The notes under the pieces were generated by a model. That model saw only the letters and a program-made list of their open reading frames with translations, did not search any database and was not told the DNA's origin. This document shows, piece after piece, positions 11,861 through 23,244 of a stretch of 64,000 bases of DNA. Position numbers and translations under genes: made by a program. The stretch is from Dryas octopetala (taxonomy: Eukaryota; Streptophyta; Magnoliopsida; Rosales; Rosaceae), in assembly GCA_963921425.1 (NCBI GenBank), contig OY992833.1:28630698-28694697 (forward strand), given 5' to 3'. Positions within the stretch are counted from its first letter, which is position 1. Each line of letters begins with the position of its first letter.

Positions 11861-13099
11861 ATGGCTGTTGCCTTGAACAATAGTAATCCATCAGTAATAT
11901 CATGGCCAAGTCTTCCTCTACCAGTTGTGTTTTTGATTCTCAATAAGTTGTTGGAACCCATTGATCATGTTCGTTTTGCTGCTGTTTGCAAGGAATGGTG
12001 TTGTCTTTCAAAAGGCTATAATCATGCAACACTGAGCTGGCGTGGTAAGGCACTTCCGATGCTTGTCATCCATTCTATTGATAATAAATCTAGACTAACA
12101 AGGCAAAGACTGTATAGTGTTTCTGAAGGAAAGATCTGCAACAATATTCAATTTCAAGTGCCCTATAGTAGGAGGTGTTGTGGTTCTAGCCATGGTTGGT
12201 TGGCCACAGTAGATCAAACAGACCAAGGTCTGATTATAGCATTGCACAACCCTTTCAGAAAACTATGTCCCATTCGTCTCCCTCCCTTGGATGTCGAAAT
12301 CCTAAAACTTGATATACTTGACTATGAGTATCACATCCCAAAAGTTATCTTGTCCACAGATCCCATTCTGAATCCTAATAATTATGTGGTTATTGCACTC
12401 TACCGTAAGACTTCCGAGTTGGCTTTCATCAAAGCAGGCCAAAATTATTGGACTTGCATCAAGCAACCATGTCACTTTACTGATGTTATATTTTATACAA
12501 GTCAAATCTATGCGGTTCAAAGAAATGGAGCCATCTATTCATTGGATGTTAACAGCAGTAATAGCCCTTCAGAGCCACTAAAACCAAAACTACGTACACT
12601 TAAGAAGTGTTCGTTACCAGGTGGGGGTGTGCCTGTTTGGACATATCTTGTGGAATCAACTAAGGGAGACCTATTCCGTATTCAAAGATTTTATGAAGTA
12701 AGAGAAGCTGTTAAAATTGTAGAATTAATAAAAGGTGTTAAAATTAGGAAGCGACACTGGACTAAGAGAACATGTACTAAGAGCTTCAAGGTTTACAAGT
12801 TGGTCTTTAACAACAAAGACGGATCTATTGTGGAAGAGGTTGAGGTAAAAAGTATTGGAGATGAGGCTCTATTTGTGGGTAACAATCATTCGGTCTCTGT
12901 TTTGGCTGGATGCCAGCCAAATTCCATATATTACACGGATGATCAATTTGGATCCTTGAATGTTTGTAATATTTGGCCATTTGATGATATGGGTATCTTC
13001 AATTTAGAGGATGGAACCATTGCCAAGCATTACACAATGAAAGATAGCTTTCGGAAGGATTACATACCAGCTGCATTTTGGGTTGTGCCAACGTTTTAG
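11861..13099 (+). CDS. F-box protein with C-terminal DUF295 (KIB1-4-type) domain
   Basis: A single open exon of 412 residues from the ATG at 11861. An F-box lies at about residues 15-48 (WPSLPLPVVFLILNKLL, then HVRFAAVCKEW). The middle has beta-propeller-like strands, including ALHNPFRKL and VIALYRKTSELAFIK. The C-terminus has the DUF295 signature: NSIYYTDDQ, then GIFNLEDGTI and the aromatic end PAAFWVVPTF. F-box proteins recruit substrates to SCF ubiquitin ligases, and DUF295 members form a large, fast-evolving plant family with mostly unknown targets. The start lies four bases after a splice acceptor (TTGTAG at 11851-11856), so upstream exons exist. A broken paralogue lies at 39013. Confidence 0.88.
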   Translation: MAVALNNSNPSVISWPSLPLPVVFLILNKLLEPIDHVRFAAVCKEWCCLSKGYNHATLSWRGKALPMLVIHSIDNKSRLTRQRLYSVSEGKICNNIQFQVPYSRRCCGSSHGWLATVDQTDQGLIIALHNPFRKLCPIRLPPLDVEILKLDILDYEYHIPKVILSTDPILNPNNYVVIALYRKTSELAFIKAGQNYWTCIKQPCHFTDVIFYTSQIYAVQRNGAIYSLDVNSSNSPSEPLKPKLRTLKKCSLPGGGVPVWTYLVESTKGDLFRIQRFYEVREAVKIVELIKGVKIRKRHWTKRTCTKSFKVYKLVFNNKDGSIVEEVEVKSIGDEALFVGNNHSVSVLAGCQPNSIYYTDDQFGSLNVCNIWPFDDMGIFNLEDGTIAKHYTMKDSFRKDYIPAAFWVVPTF

Positions 13100-15340
13100 G
13101 GATTATGACAGCTTCTAGTCATCTTAATTGATTTTTTACATTGTTCAGTTGTAAAACTCTCAATCCATTTTATGTTAATTAAAGGAGGGTAACTGTAACT
13201 CTCTATTTTATGTCTTACATACTGGCATTTGGGGTTATCATCAAATATTACTTATCGTTCTAGAATTTGAATGGTTAACATATTATTGTCAATTGTCATC
13301 ATTGCCATCTTTTACTGGACCTTAGCCTTGCTAATTATTTTATGAGGGATCCTCCCTTGCTGAGTTCAGTATCCTCAAATATTTTTCCCTGTTATTAACT
13401 TCTTTAATACATTGCCCGATTTTGTTTTCAGCATAGTGGAATATCTCAACTTGCTATTCTCTTAATGCAATAATATCAGAAACCAAGAAGGTGTAGTTAT
13501 ACTGATCTTCCTATTTGGCCTATTTATGTTAGTAATTTCTTCATGAATAAAAATTTGAGTAGTTGCACCTAAGGAATTAAATTTCGGATTTTGAAGAAAT
13601 TTGGACGGAAATTTTCAAATTTTTAAATTTCAACAAAAATTAGACGGAAACGAAGGAGATTACTGTTAAAATATATAAATTTTTAATGAAATTTTACCAT
13701 ATGTTTATTTAACATATTATCTACTAAATTGATGAAAAACATTGAAGAAATCAAATTATATAGGTTTCATGTGATATAACTATATAAGGTGAATATAATG
13801 AGCGCTGGAGCAAATACTGTTAAATAAAATTAGTATAATGAATAAACAAAATTATTATATTCTTTATACTGTATAATTTAATTATACACTAAAATCTAAA
13901 CCTTAATACTCGATATATTCTATATACCCTAATACTCTTTATACTCTATAATTTATACAGTAAATCCTATATACTCTATATTATTTAGGATATTAAATTT
14001 TAGGCCATTTAGGATACTTTTAATTATTTTTTTTATATAGAAATGTATTAAATTTTAAGGTTAAAAATAACTAAATTAAATCTCAAACCTTTTTTTTTTC
14101 TTTTCAATTGCCCAAAGACCTCAAACCCCCCTTCCTTTTTTTTTTTTTTTCCTCCGTGCCTTTCTCTTCAATCTTTTTTTTTTTTTAATCTTTCCTTCCT
14201 CTTTTCCTGTGCCTCTCACCTAGCCAAGCTTTGTCTTCAATAAGTGTAGCAACCCAAATTTTGGCTTATGGTAATTTTGTTACTTAAATTTTTCAAATTT
14301 GTTTTAAGGTTTGTTTAAAAGAATTAGAAATTTCTTTAAATTTATTTTAACTAACTTAGACCTTTGGTTGTGGTTCTAGAGCTTAGTTGTGTGGAAATAA
14401 ATTTTAGAAAATGAAAATTAAGAATTTGGCGATTATTATTTTTTTCAGAATTAAATTATAAGAGTAAGATTTTTCATAAATTTTTTTAAAAGCAATTTGA
14501 CTATTTTGAGGTTATAGGAAATTAGTACTCATCAATACGAGTCTGTAGAATTTTTCGGTGAATTATTTAGAGTCTCAAATTATTTTTGGTGAATTTTTGA
14601 AGTTTAAGAAAATAGAAAATATGAAAATTTCGATAAATCTCGATAAATTTTAGTAAATTTCGGCTAAATCTTTCTGAAAAATTATTAAATATATGTTTCA
14701 ATTTCGAAACCCTAAAAAAACGAAATTTAATCTTAATTGCACCCTAAACTCGAGTGGACTTTAATAAAAATGTCAGTCCAACTAATTGGGTGGTTGTCAT
14801 CCTCATGAGGAAATTGTCGATGATCCCATACTGGAATTTCTTCTTCTGGCTCTACTTATTTAAGTCACGATGATGCACCCCGTTATAGGATGAAATAAAT
14901 CATTTTATAGAGGCAAAAGTTCAAAACACAAAATTCCAAAAACATTCTGATAGTGTAAAAAACTCATACAAAGTTTGAGTCTGCGGACCGATAATAATTA
15001 ATTGGTGAAATGCAAGTCAATAATCAAGGCCCAAAACTTCAAATGAGAAAGATATGGCTCACATAAACCATTATATCTTTCAACAAATGGCAGCCATCAG
15101 TAAAAGTGAAGGGCCAAATCAATGAAATCATCATAAAAGGTTAACTATAATTAAACGAAACCTACGACCACTCCTCATCTCTAGTTTGCTACCCTCGACA
15201 TGGAAGTCCTAGTTCCAAAGCTGACATGAACACTGACCTAAATGGTTGATCATCAAGCCATGCCAGTTGTTGGCTTTTCTCAAAGATACATGGTGCAAGT
15301 GGCCCAATGGCAATCACTGATGGTAGACTTTCTTATACTT
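13100..15340. other. AT-rich intergenic region, degenerate repeats
   Basis: Low-complexity AT-rich DNA with T tracts (14090-14190). From about 14245, sequence beginning TGTAGCAACCC looks like it could be an LTR-type repeat end, but no second LTR or polyprotein frame was found. No gene is supported. Confidence 0.45.
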
Positions 15341-15345
15341 TACCC

Positions 15346-15736
15346 TCATTCAATGCAGTAAATGTTAATCAAAATTCCACTGGATTCTGTCCTTTCATTG
15401 TCATTCTCTATGGAAAAGGTCTTCGGTTGCTCTAAAAGTGGTGGGGGAATCCATGGTTTTGATAGTGTTACTAAGCCTGAAATTTTGATATCATCTTTAA
15501 TCTCACGATTCAGACCAAGCATGGTGGGGAAGTATACACAAAATTTCAACATTTTGGCAAATGGTGTGGAGAGAATATGGTTAGAAGGGCCAACAGAATC
15601 AGTTATAGGAATAAATTTTGGAAGGAGAGCTACAGGAGTACATTTTAGATCGCCAGACTCTTGCATTCTAAGAGAAAATTCATTGATTTCAGAAGAGCAG
15701 ATGCATCAACTGCACCGAATGTACATGCTTATGTGA
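15346..15736. other. Region open on both strands, nature unclear
   Basis: Overlapping open frames of 124 codons (plus, 15362-15736) and 106 codons (minus, 15346-15666). Neither product has a domain I recognise. The plus-strand product has Gly-rich and Arg/Ser-rich parts but no clear start context or splice partners. It may be a decayed gene or transposon fragment. Confidence 0.3.
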
Positions 15737-16612
15737 TCAAATAGCCGAGGTCTATGACCAGCAGATGCATTGGATATTAAGAAAGTTTGAACTAACATAA
15801 TATGCTGATATGTCAAAATCAAAATTACTTTTGTTCACTCAAACTACTAGCTTAAGCATAGCCATGCTTAAACTTTCCTATAGGCTATAGCTCTAATTTT
15901 TTTTTTTTTTTTTTAAAGGAATGATAATTGATATAAAGAACCTCAATAGACCATAACTACTTAAACTGAGATAAGGCCTTCTTTCTATTTGTTTAACCAC
16001 TAAACCAAATTCGAACTTGCACCATTCTGAATTTTGGTTGAGCTACAACTCCAGTATATATTTTTAGATTGACCAGTGAAATTCATACAACATATCATGT
16101 CAATTGCAAATGAACAATGATAGACAAATTGTGTTTGAGCAACATTCTTAACATGTCAACAGAAATACACCAAACAAAATAATAGATTTAGGCAGGTGGT
16201 CACACAACTAATAAAAAGTATGGTACAAATTTAGTCTGTTGAAAATGGAAAGCTATTGCAAATGCCATATAACATGTCAACAGAATACACCATACCAAAT
16301 AAGGCAGATTTGCAGCACATACTTGCTTAAATAACATGAACAGTAATTCACTGAATACTAGCTTACCCGCTTGTATTGCTAACTAGCTTTAGAGTCCCAT
16401 TTATGTCAATGCCAACCAAAGTGGTATACACCAAACAGAGTCTCATTTATGTCCTTTGTAAACGGTCCCGTTTTTCCTGTTCCTGTTAGAAATGCGATAA
16501 CATATTGAAAAGACATTGCCCTTAACTAAAGAATTGTTTCTTTCGAGCATTTTATCAAACATTTTTTAACCATATCCCTTTTCACATTCTGTTCATTGAA
16601 TTCTGTTCTACA
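15737..16612. other. Intergenic, no gene seen
   Basis: AT-rich sequence downstream of the VOC gene, with a T17 tract near 15900. Nothing recognisable. Confidence 0.5.
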
Positions 16613-16760
16613 ACATGTGGCAATGTAAGAAACATATACAATAAGTGGTTCACAAATCAAAACAGGTGACAATGAAAGAAACACATACAATAGGTGATTC
16701 ACAAATCACAACAGGTGGCAATGTAAGAAATATTTACAGTAGGTGGTTCACAACAGGTGG
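16613..16760. repeat. 49-bp minisatellite, three copies
   Basis: Successive copies containing GGTGGCAATGTAAGAAA, then TGGTTCACAA, start near 16617, 16666 and 16715. The spacing is exactly 49 bases, with several substitutions between copies. The third copy is shortened at its end. Confidence 0.8.
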
Positions 16761-16778
16761 CTACATAAGAAGCTTTTG

Positions 16779-16920
16779 GTAATTGTGAAAGTCACTCAAT
16801 TATCATCTAAGAGAATGAAATTAAAAAGTTCAAATAGGTAATTGTGAAAGTCGCTCAATTATCATCTAAGAGAATGAAATTAAAAGGTTCAAATAAGTAA
16901 TTGTGAAAGTCGCTCAACAG
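16779..16920. repeat. 59-bp minisatellite, about 2.4 copies
   Basis: GTAATTGTGAAAGTC recurs at 16779, 16838 and 16897, each followed by the same ATCATCTAAGAGAATG block except in the truncated last copy. It lies beside the 49-bp array and about 25 bases from the end of the VOC gene. Confidence 0.85.
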
Positions 16921-16943
16921 TCAATAGCTTCTCCTTCTCTTTG

Positions 16944-19285
16944 TCAAATCCCAGAAATACGCGCACCTTCCAAAAGTTAAAAAAAAAAAAAAAAGTAAAT
17001 AAAAATTAATTAATAAAAACAACAAATAAAAGTATTAAAATAAAAAGAAATCCAACTGATTCCACACAGAGATGATACCTGCGCAGCCGCAGAGATGCCA
17101 CACGTGTCCAAATGGGTCCTTAAGCTCAACACGAGTTGGATCATCCTCCACTTTCTCCTCCTTCAGAAGAGTCCAATCGAACTCCCGAGCCTTGTTTAGA
17201 CTAGTTGTCAGGTCTGAGCATTCAAGCTCGAGAAAAAGATTTGGCTGCGGGCGCACTCTGATCAAACTGAGAGAACCAAACAAACAGTAATTAAAATTTC
17301 CAGTTTTCATAAAACTAAAGTAGTAATAATAGTTCCATTTTACCAAAAAAAAAAAGTAAGAATAGTAAGGAAAAAACATTATAAAAATGTACCTATTGAG
17401 ATCAGGGTCGTCTGGGTCGTCTCTGACGGCAACACGGTAAGAATCCAGGAACAATTCAGAGCAAGTGTGTCCACCAAAGAATACATTGAAATTAACCTCC
17501 TGGGCACCAAAAACAGTTCCATACTGTTCAACAAATTGGCAAGTCTGGGAAGTCCTCACCACCAACTGTGGAGTCACTGTCGTGATCTCCGCCTTGTCCA
17601 ATCCGGCCTCCTGCTTCTCCTTCGATTGTTTAAAAGCCTCAATTCTCATTGCTGCCTGCTTCCTATTGAGTGATTCTCTGTACATTTTTTTCACGGTACT
17701 AAGTAAAACGTGACTAACTGTAGCCCAATCCGTTGAGAAATCCTTTGCGACAGCCGATGGCTGCACACAGATGAAATCCCCTCCAGCACTTGTAAATTCA
17801 ATCATGAGATTCTCTGCAGTATTGGACTCGCAGAATCCAACTATTGTGCCTTTATAATTATACTTTTCCCGAAATCTTTGCACAGTATCCTGTCATTCAA
17901 TTTCAATAAACCGACACATCAATTTTATTTCAATATTTATTTTATAATCAAATTAGAAAATAAAAAAACAAATACCCACCTTCTCTTTGCCATCCACTTT
18001 AAACACTATCGTGTCAAAAACAACACCATCATCCTCGGTCATACCTTCTTCTGCAGCCCTCTCGAATATTGTAGCTAAAACCGCCTTCGGCGTTCCTTGG
18101 TAACGTTCAAAAACCTCTTTGACATAGTCGCTCTCATCGCTCGTGAACCCGACGAGCAACACTTCCTAGTGCCCGTCCACCGCAATCAAAAAACCCTTAT
18201 ATCCAATACCGCCTTCCAGAACGATTTAAAATTAATTAAATTACTAAATATCCATAAAGAAAAGAAGATACAAATTAATTACTAAATCAAAAAAAGAATC
18301 TAAGAATTTCTAAATCAAATCTTAATAAGCTAAAGCTACTGGAATCATGTAAGCCATTGGATCATGGTCGGTCAGATTAATGAAGTGCAGAAGAAACCTC
18401 TGCATAGGAAAGCACAGAATCATCTTTCTATTTTCTCTCTACTTTCTTTTTCTGTCTAATTTTCTCTTCTCCCAAACACTACTCTTCTACTAATCTCACC
18501 GAAAAGAATTACAAAACGCAATGCGAATTGATAAATTAATTAAAATAACCTACAAATTAATTACTAAATAAAAAAAAGAAGCTAAGATTTTCTAAATCAA
18601 CTGCATAGGAAAGCACAGAATCATCTTTCTATTTTCTCTGTACTTTTTTTTCTCTGTCTAATTTTCTCTTCTCCCAAACACTACTCTTCTACTAATCTCA
18701 CCGAAAAGAATTACAAAACGCAATGAGAATTGATAAACTAATTAATAACCTACAAATTAATTACTAAATAAAAAAAAAAGAAGCTAAGATTTTCTAAATC
18801 ATATCTCACCGAAAAGACTTACAAAACGCAATGACAACTCTCATCGAAACAAAACGCATTGAGAAGTGATAAATTATTCAATATAACATGTCTCAAAAAA
18901 AGAAAATAATTATTAAGAATATCGATTATTTACCTGTGGAGTCAGCGAGCTCCCATATCTGCCCGAAAGGGTCCGAAATCCTAGCAATCAGGACGCCAGG
19001 TCGATACACGTCTTCCACTATGTTCTGGACAAGTTCACAACCCAGCCGTAGAGACTTCACCACCGAAGAAGCTAAGTCCGTAGACTCAAGCTGTAAACAA
19101 AGAGCAGGACGCTGCGGCTGAGTAGATGTTGCAGATTCTGTGATAACAATGATCTGCGAGCCAATTTTGATTTTACCGTTGGCCAGAATCTCAGCTCCGA
19201 ACAACTCTCTGTAAAGAGCAGAGGCCTCCTTTGCTGACTTCACCAGAATATGTGGAGTCAGCTTCTCTATCACCAATTCTTCCAT
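16944..19285 (-). CDS. Two-domain VOC (glyoxalase/bleomycin-resistance-like) protein, possibly interrupted
   Basis: Minus strand. Exon 1 is 19285-18934, followed by 18212-17980 (or 18161-17980), 17889-17393, 17266-17079 and a short end exon near 16966-16944 (stop TGA). The N-terminal VOC half runs from IEKLTPHILVKSAKEASALY to ISDPFGQIWELAD. The C-terminal half runs from TPQLVVRTSQTCQFVEQYG to LKDPFGHVWHLCG. The DPFG-x-x-W endings are typical of plant VOC proteins. The part between them is unlike anything I know. With the longer second exon a TAG at 18168-18166 interrupts the frame between GFLIAVDGH and EVLLVGF. The acceptor at 18161 skips it and also keeps frame. Function is unknown; metal ligands are not clear. 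The last exon is the least certain. Confidence 0.7.
18401..18880. repeat. 201-bp tandem duplication plus partial third copy in VOC intron 1
   Basis: TGCATAGGAAAGCACAGAATC starts at 18401 and again at 18602, and the following 200 bases match closely. A shortened third stretch sharing ATCTCACCGAAAAG and ACAAAACGCAATG follows at about 18802-18880. The array lies wholly inside the first intron. Confidence 0.85.
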
Positions 19286-20050
19286 GAGTAGATCTGAGAG
19301 CACAGCACTGAAAATTTGAAAGGGAGAGAGAGAGAGAAACTGAAATTTGAAATTGTTAAATTGTGTGACTGATGAGGCGGGTGAGAGAGGGTGGGGGTAT
19401 TTTTAGAATGGAGGGAGAGTTAGTTAGAGGAGGGGAGTTTATTTATTTTATTTTATTGAGAAGTTTCTGGATCAAGGCGGGAGGGTGAGTGCAGTTGTAA
19501 AAACAGAGTATGATGGTTACCATGCATGGGTATGCCCAATTCTTCATATTTTTTGTAATGCTTATTCCTTATAGTTAGTTGATTATCATCATCTGTCACA
19601 TATTAGTTTTCCAAAAATGCAGGCTGCCACTCACATTTGTTATACATGTGCATGAGACTTATCTCGTTTTAAATACTTCAATTCCTCTTCTAGTAGACGT
19701 AAACTCACGAAAGTAACCGGATTAGATACAATCCTTGCGTCTGCATATGGGTATAGAGGTCAACTGGGAAAGCCTAGTAACTAGTAAGCGCCCTCATCAC
19801 CAATTTGAGAATACCCAGTAATCATCCAAGCATAGACGGCAATGTCTCTCTCAGTTATTTCATCCAACACATCCTCAACATTGACAATTCTAATGAAAAC
19901 CCATCTAAATTCAGACAACCATTGAAGGTGATTTGCAAACCATTGATGCAAAACCAAGCTTTTTGTTTTTCACGGTCATCTCTCTCGTAGGGGGATTAGG
20001 GACTACGAATTTTTGAGTTTACCGCCAACCAAAGGTTGCGGTCCCCGAAA
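19286..20050. promoter_or_regulatory. Intergenic region between the divergent VOC and erlin genes
   Basis: The region starts with GA-rich sequence (about 19320-19340) just upstream of the VOC start, likely its leader. The rest is ordinary AT-rich DNA. No gene is seen. Confidence 0.45.
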
Positions 20051-20135
20051 CGGCGTCGTATGGCCCAAAAGCGGAAGAAGGGCCTGCTGCGGCAGCCCAG
20101 GCCCAATGGGCTCGCGGGCAGTGGGCTTTTCAAAT
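20051..20135 (+). promoter_or_regulatory. Site II (TGGGCC/GGCCCA) cluster upstream of the erlin gene
   Basis: TGGCCCA (20061), AGGCCCAATGGGCT (about 20099-20112) and GTGGGCTTTT (about 20121) cluster 130-200 bases before the start codon. GGCCCA elements are TCP-binding site II motifs common in promoters of broadly expressed plant genes. The assignment rests on motif content only. Confidence 0.5.
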
Positions 20136-20261
20136 AGCCAAATCTGATTACCTAAAAAAGGGACACGGAAATTGAAGGAAGGAAGTTAGGAAAAAAGAGC
20201 GTAAGACTGACTGAGAGCTCAGACAGTGTGAGAGAAAGAGAAAGAGAGAGAGAGAACCGCC

Positions 20262-23244
20262 ATGGATCCTCAGCACCAGAGACCAGGAGCTCCACAGCAT
20301 CGGCCTCAGCCACCGGCTCAAGGAGGAGGAGGCGGCGATACCTCCGCCATTTTCCTTGTCCTCTTCGCTTTCATCGCCATCTTCACCATGGTAACCTCTC
20401 TCACACTTTAACTTGTACTTTGCTCTGCTCCTTCTGAGAACAATGGCTAGGTCCTCTTTCATCGCTTTAATCAAACTCGTTTTTCACTACCGATTTGATA
20501 TTTTTGAGTGTATTTTTGCCATCGCATTTTAGGTTATGCTTTCGAGTTGAATACACATCTTTAAATGCATACTATATATGGAAATTTTCATCAATTTGTT
20601 GTCACTTTTAAGTTTGATTTGGTTAAGGTCAAATAAGTGCTCTAGTTTGAGTCTAATGTCTCTTGTTAAGGAATTTGATGCATGATTTATGTTAAATATT
20701 TACTATGAAACCCAATAATGTGGAAACTAAGGATTTTTTTTGGTATTGGACTGAAGAAGCAATTATCTCATTGATTGTGATTGTTAATTGTAGTGTTTTT
20801 GAGTTAATACAGGTTTTCATATCGGCATATTCAGTTTACTGGTCAATTACAACATAGATGAACTTTAAGTTAGTTCCAGTTGGATTTGGAACGAGCAGTA
20901 TGCTAGTTCCATAGTGATGGATGTAATATTTTGAATAATAGTTTTGCTAATTGTTATGATATGCTAGCCAGTGAACTTCAAGTAGTGTGCTAAATTCTTA
21001 TAAACTGGGATGCGCTGATATAAACAGGTAGTGGTTCCATCAACCACAACTCTCAAAAATAGCCTATCCATTCTGCACCAAGTCCCAGAAGGTCATGTTG
21101 GCGTATATTGGAGAGGAGGTGCTCTTCTAAACACTGTTACAGATCCAGGTAATTTGTAGTGAGCAGTTGCTTCCATAGGGCTTTAACTTTGCCTGCTTCT
21201 CATTATTTTAAAAATTCAGGTTTTCATCTCAAGCTGCCTCTGGTAACCCAGTTTGAACCTGTTCAAGTGACCCTTCAGACTGATCAGGTAAATTTGGTGA
21301 TCTTAGTTTTGGAGATTGAGGATTTCTTATTCCCATTCTTATGCTTGAAACCTTCTGTCAAAAAATTGCAGGTGAGGGATATTCCATGTGGTACAAAAGG
21401 GGGTGTCATGATCAATTTTGAGAAGATAGAGGTAGGGCTATGAGATATTACTCTGTTAATGTTACGAGAAGTCTAATTTTAATGTCCTCAATTTAATGCA
21501 CTGATTGGAATGCCTTTTCAGGTTGTAAACCGGCTCCATAAGGACTATGTATATGAGACACTTCTCAACTATGGCGTCCAATACGACAATACATGGATCT
21601 ATGACAAAATTCATCACGAGATCAACCAGTTCTGCAGCTCGCACTCTCTTCAAGAAGTCTACATTGATGTCTTCGATCAGGTAAGGTGGAATGCTTTTTT
21701 TATCTGTAGTTTTTGTACACCTTGTTCTGTTTGCCCAATGCAGATAACAGCGGCTTACTTTTTTTTCCCTTTTCTTTTGCGATGTAAACCTAAGGGTTGT
21801 GGAATTAGGGTTGATATTTCCCCCCCTAGGGTCATGCTTTCTAAGATTATGTCTCCACAAAGGAGCTGTTGATTAGGTGCTGTGACGTTAATATTTGTTG
21901 AGCTTCTTATGCTGTTAGGATCTTTTGGTACTTCACTTCTTTTTTATATAATTTGTGGAACATCATGTTTTAATGAGCTATTTTGATATATAATATTTGT
22001 GGCCTGAATATTTTTATCTTTAAGTTATATCCAAAACCTTATCACAACATGCATTTCTGTTAACAAAACAATATATTCATCTCTTTCAGATTGATGAAAA
22101 GATGAAAGAAGCTCTTCAGGGTGATTGTACACGTTATGCTCCAGGTATTGAAATTATCAATGTGCGTGTCACAAAGCCTACCATCCCAGATAGTATAAGG
22201 CGCAATTTTGAACAGATGGAAGAGGAACGCACCAAGGTAAAGATAAGAATAGTTACTTTATTTTCATTTATTCATCCATAAATTTGGCGCAACCATTGAA
22301 TGATTACTAAAATAGGACATTGTGATTTTACAGTGAATCAGACTCATGCAATAATTTATTTATTCTGATTTTACTTCTTGCTTTCTAGGTTTTCTTTCAA
22401 ACTTTACAATTTTGTTCTACACATTTTCCTGAAACATTGTATTTCTTCATTACAATTGAGACATAACTCTCATTTGCATTCAATTTTACCCTTCCAAGTT
22501 CTTGATTCCCAAACATACATGCATGTCTTAACAAACATAAATTTGTTATAAGATTTTAGGATTACCCTTCACCCGAGTTACAGAATGCATCATTACATTA
22601 TGTGTGTTGTACTGTGTAGGTCTTGATTGCCATAGAGAGACAGAGAGTGGTGGAGAAAGAGGCAGAAACCAAGAAGAAGATGGCTATCAGTGAAGCTGAG
22701 AAGAATGCCAATGTCAGTAAGATTCTCATGGAACAAAAGTTGATGGAGAAGGACAGTTCCAGGAGGCAGGAAGAAATTGAAAATACGATGTATCTAGCTC
22801 GGGAAAAGAGCCTTGCAGATGCTAGTTTCTACCGGTGACATATCCATTCTTGTTTTCAAGCGAGAATATATTTATGTTATTTGTGTGAGTGATTAATGGT
22901 ATTACTCTCTCTCAATTTCAGGGTCATGCAAGAAGCTGAAGCAAACAAGTTGAAGCTTACACCACAGTTTCTTGAGCTGAAATTTATCGAGGCCATTGCT
23001 GATAATACAAAAATTTTCTTTGGGGACAAGGTCGATCTCTGTGTGTGTGTGTTGTGTGTGCTGTTTGTATTTGTGTCATTTTGTTCAAACTTTACTCAGT
23101 AGCTTTGCTCTGCAGGTACCCAATATGGTTTTGGATCAGAGGTTGCTGGGGAACTTTTTACATTCCAGAGAGGTGTCAAAGGAAGTGCCCAGGGGAGATA
23201 ACTCAGAATCTGGGGAAGATAATCCAGAAGTTCAATTTGCCTGA
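20262..23244 (+). CDS. Erlin-like SPFH/prohibitin-domain ER membrane protein
   Basis: Nine exons (20262-20390, 21028-21148, 21220-21287, 21372-21431, 21522-21680, 22090-22236, 22620-22834, 22922-23030, 23116-23244) join in frame to 378 residues. A Pro/Gln/Gly-rich N-terminus (1-26) precedes one membrane helix (about 28-46, [16 protein letters not shown]). The SPFH domain begins with [18 protein letters not shown] and includes [13 protein letters not shown] and [21 protein letters not shown] charged coiled coil follows ([21 protein letters not shown] onward). The C-terminus [20 protein letters not shown] is strongly conserved in erlins. Animal erlins assemble into ER ring complexes linked to ER-associated degradation; plant roles are less known. 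The length fits the family. Confidence 0.92.

Noticed and set aside
14245..15160. LTR retrotransposon
   Set aside because: Only one LTR-like start was seen; there is no paired LTR, primer-binding site or polyprotein frame.
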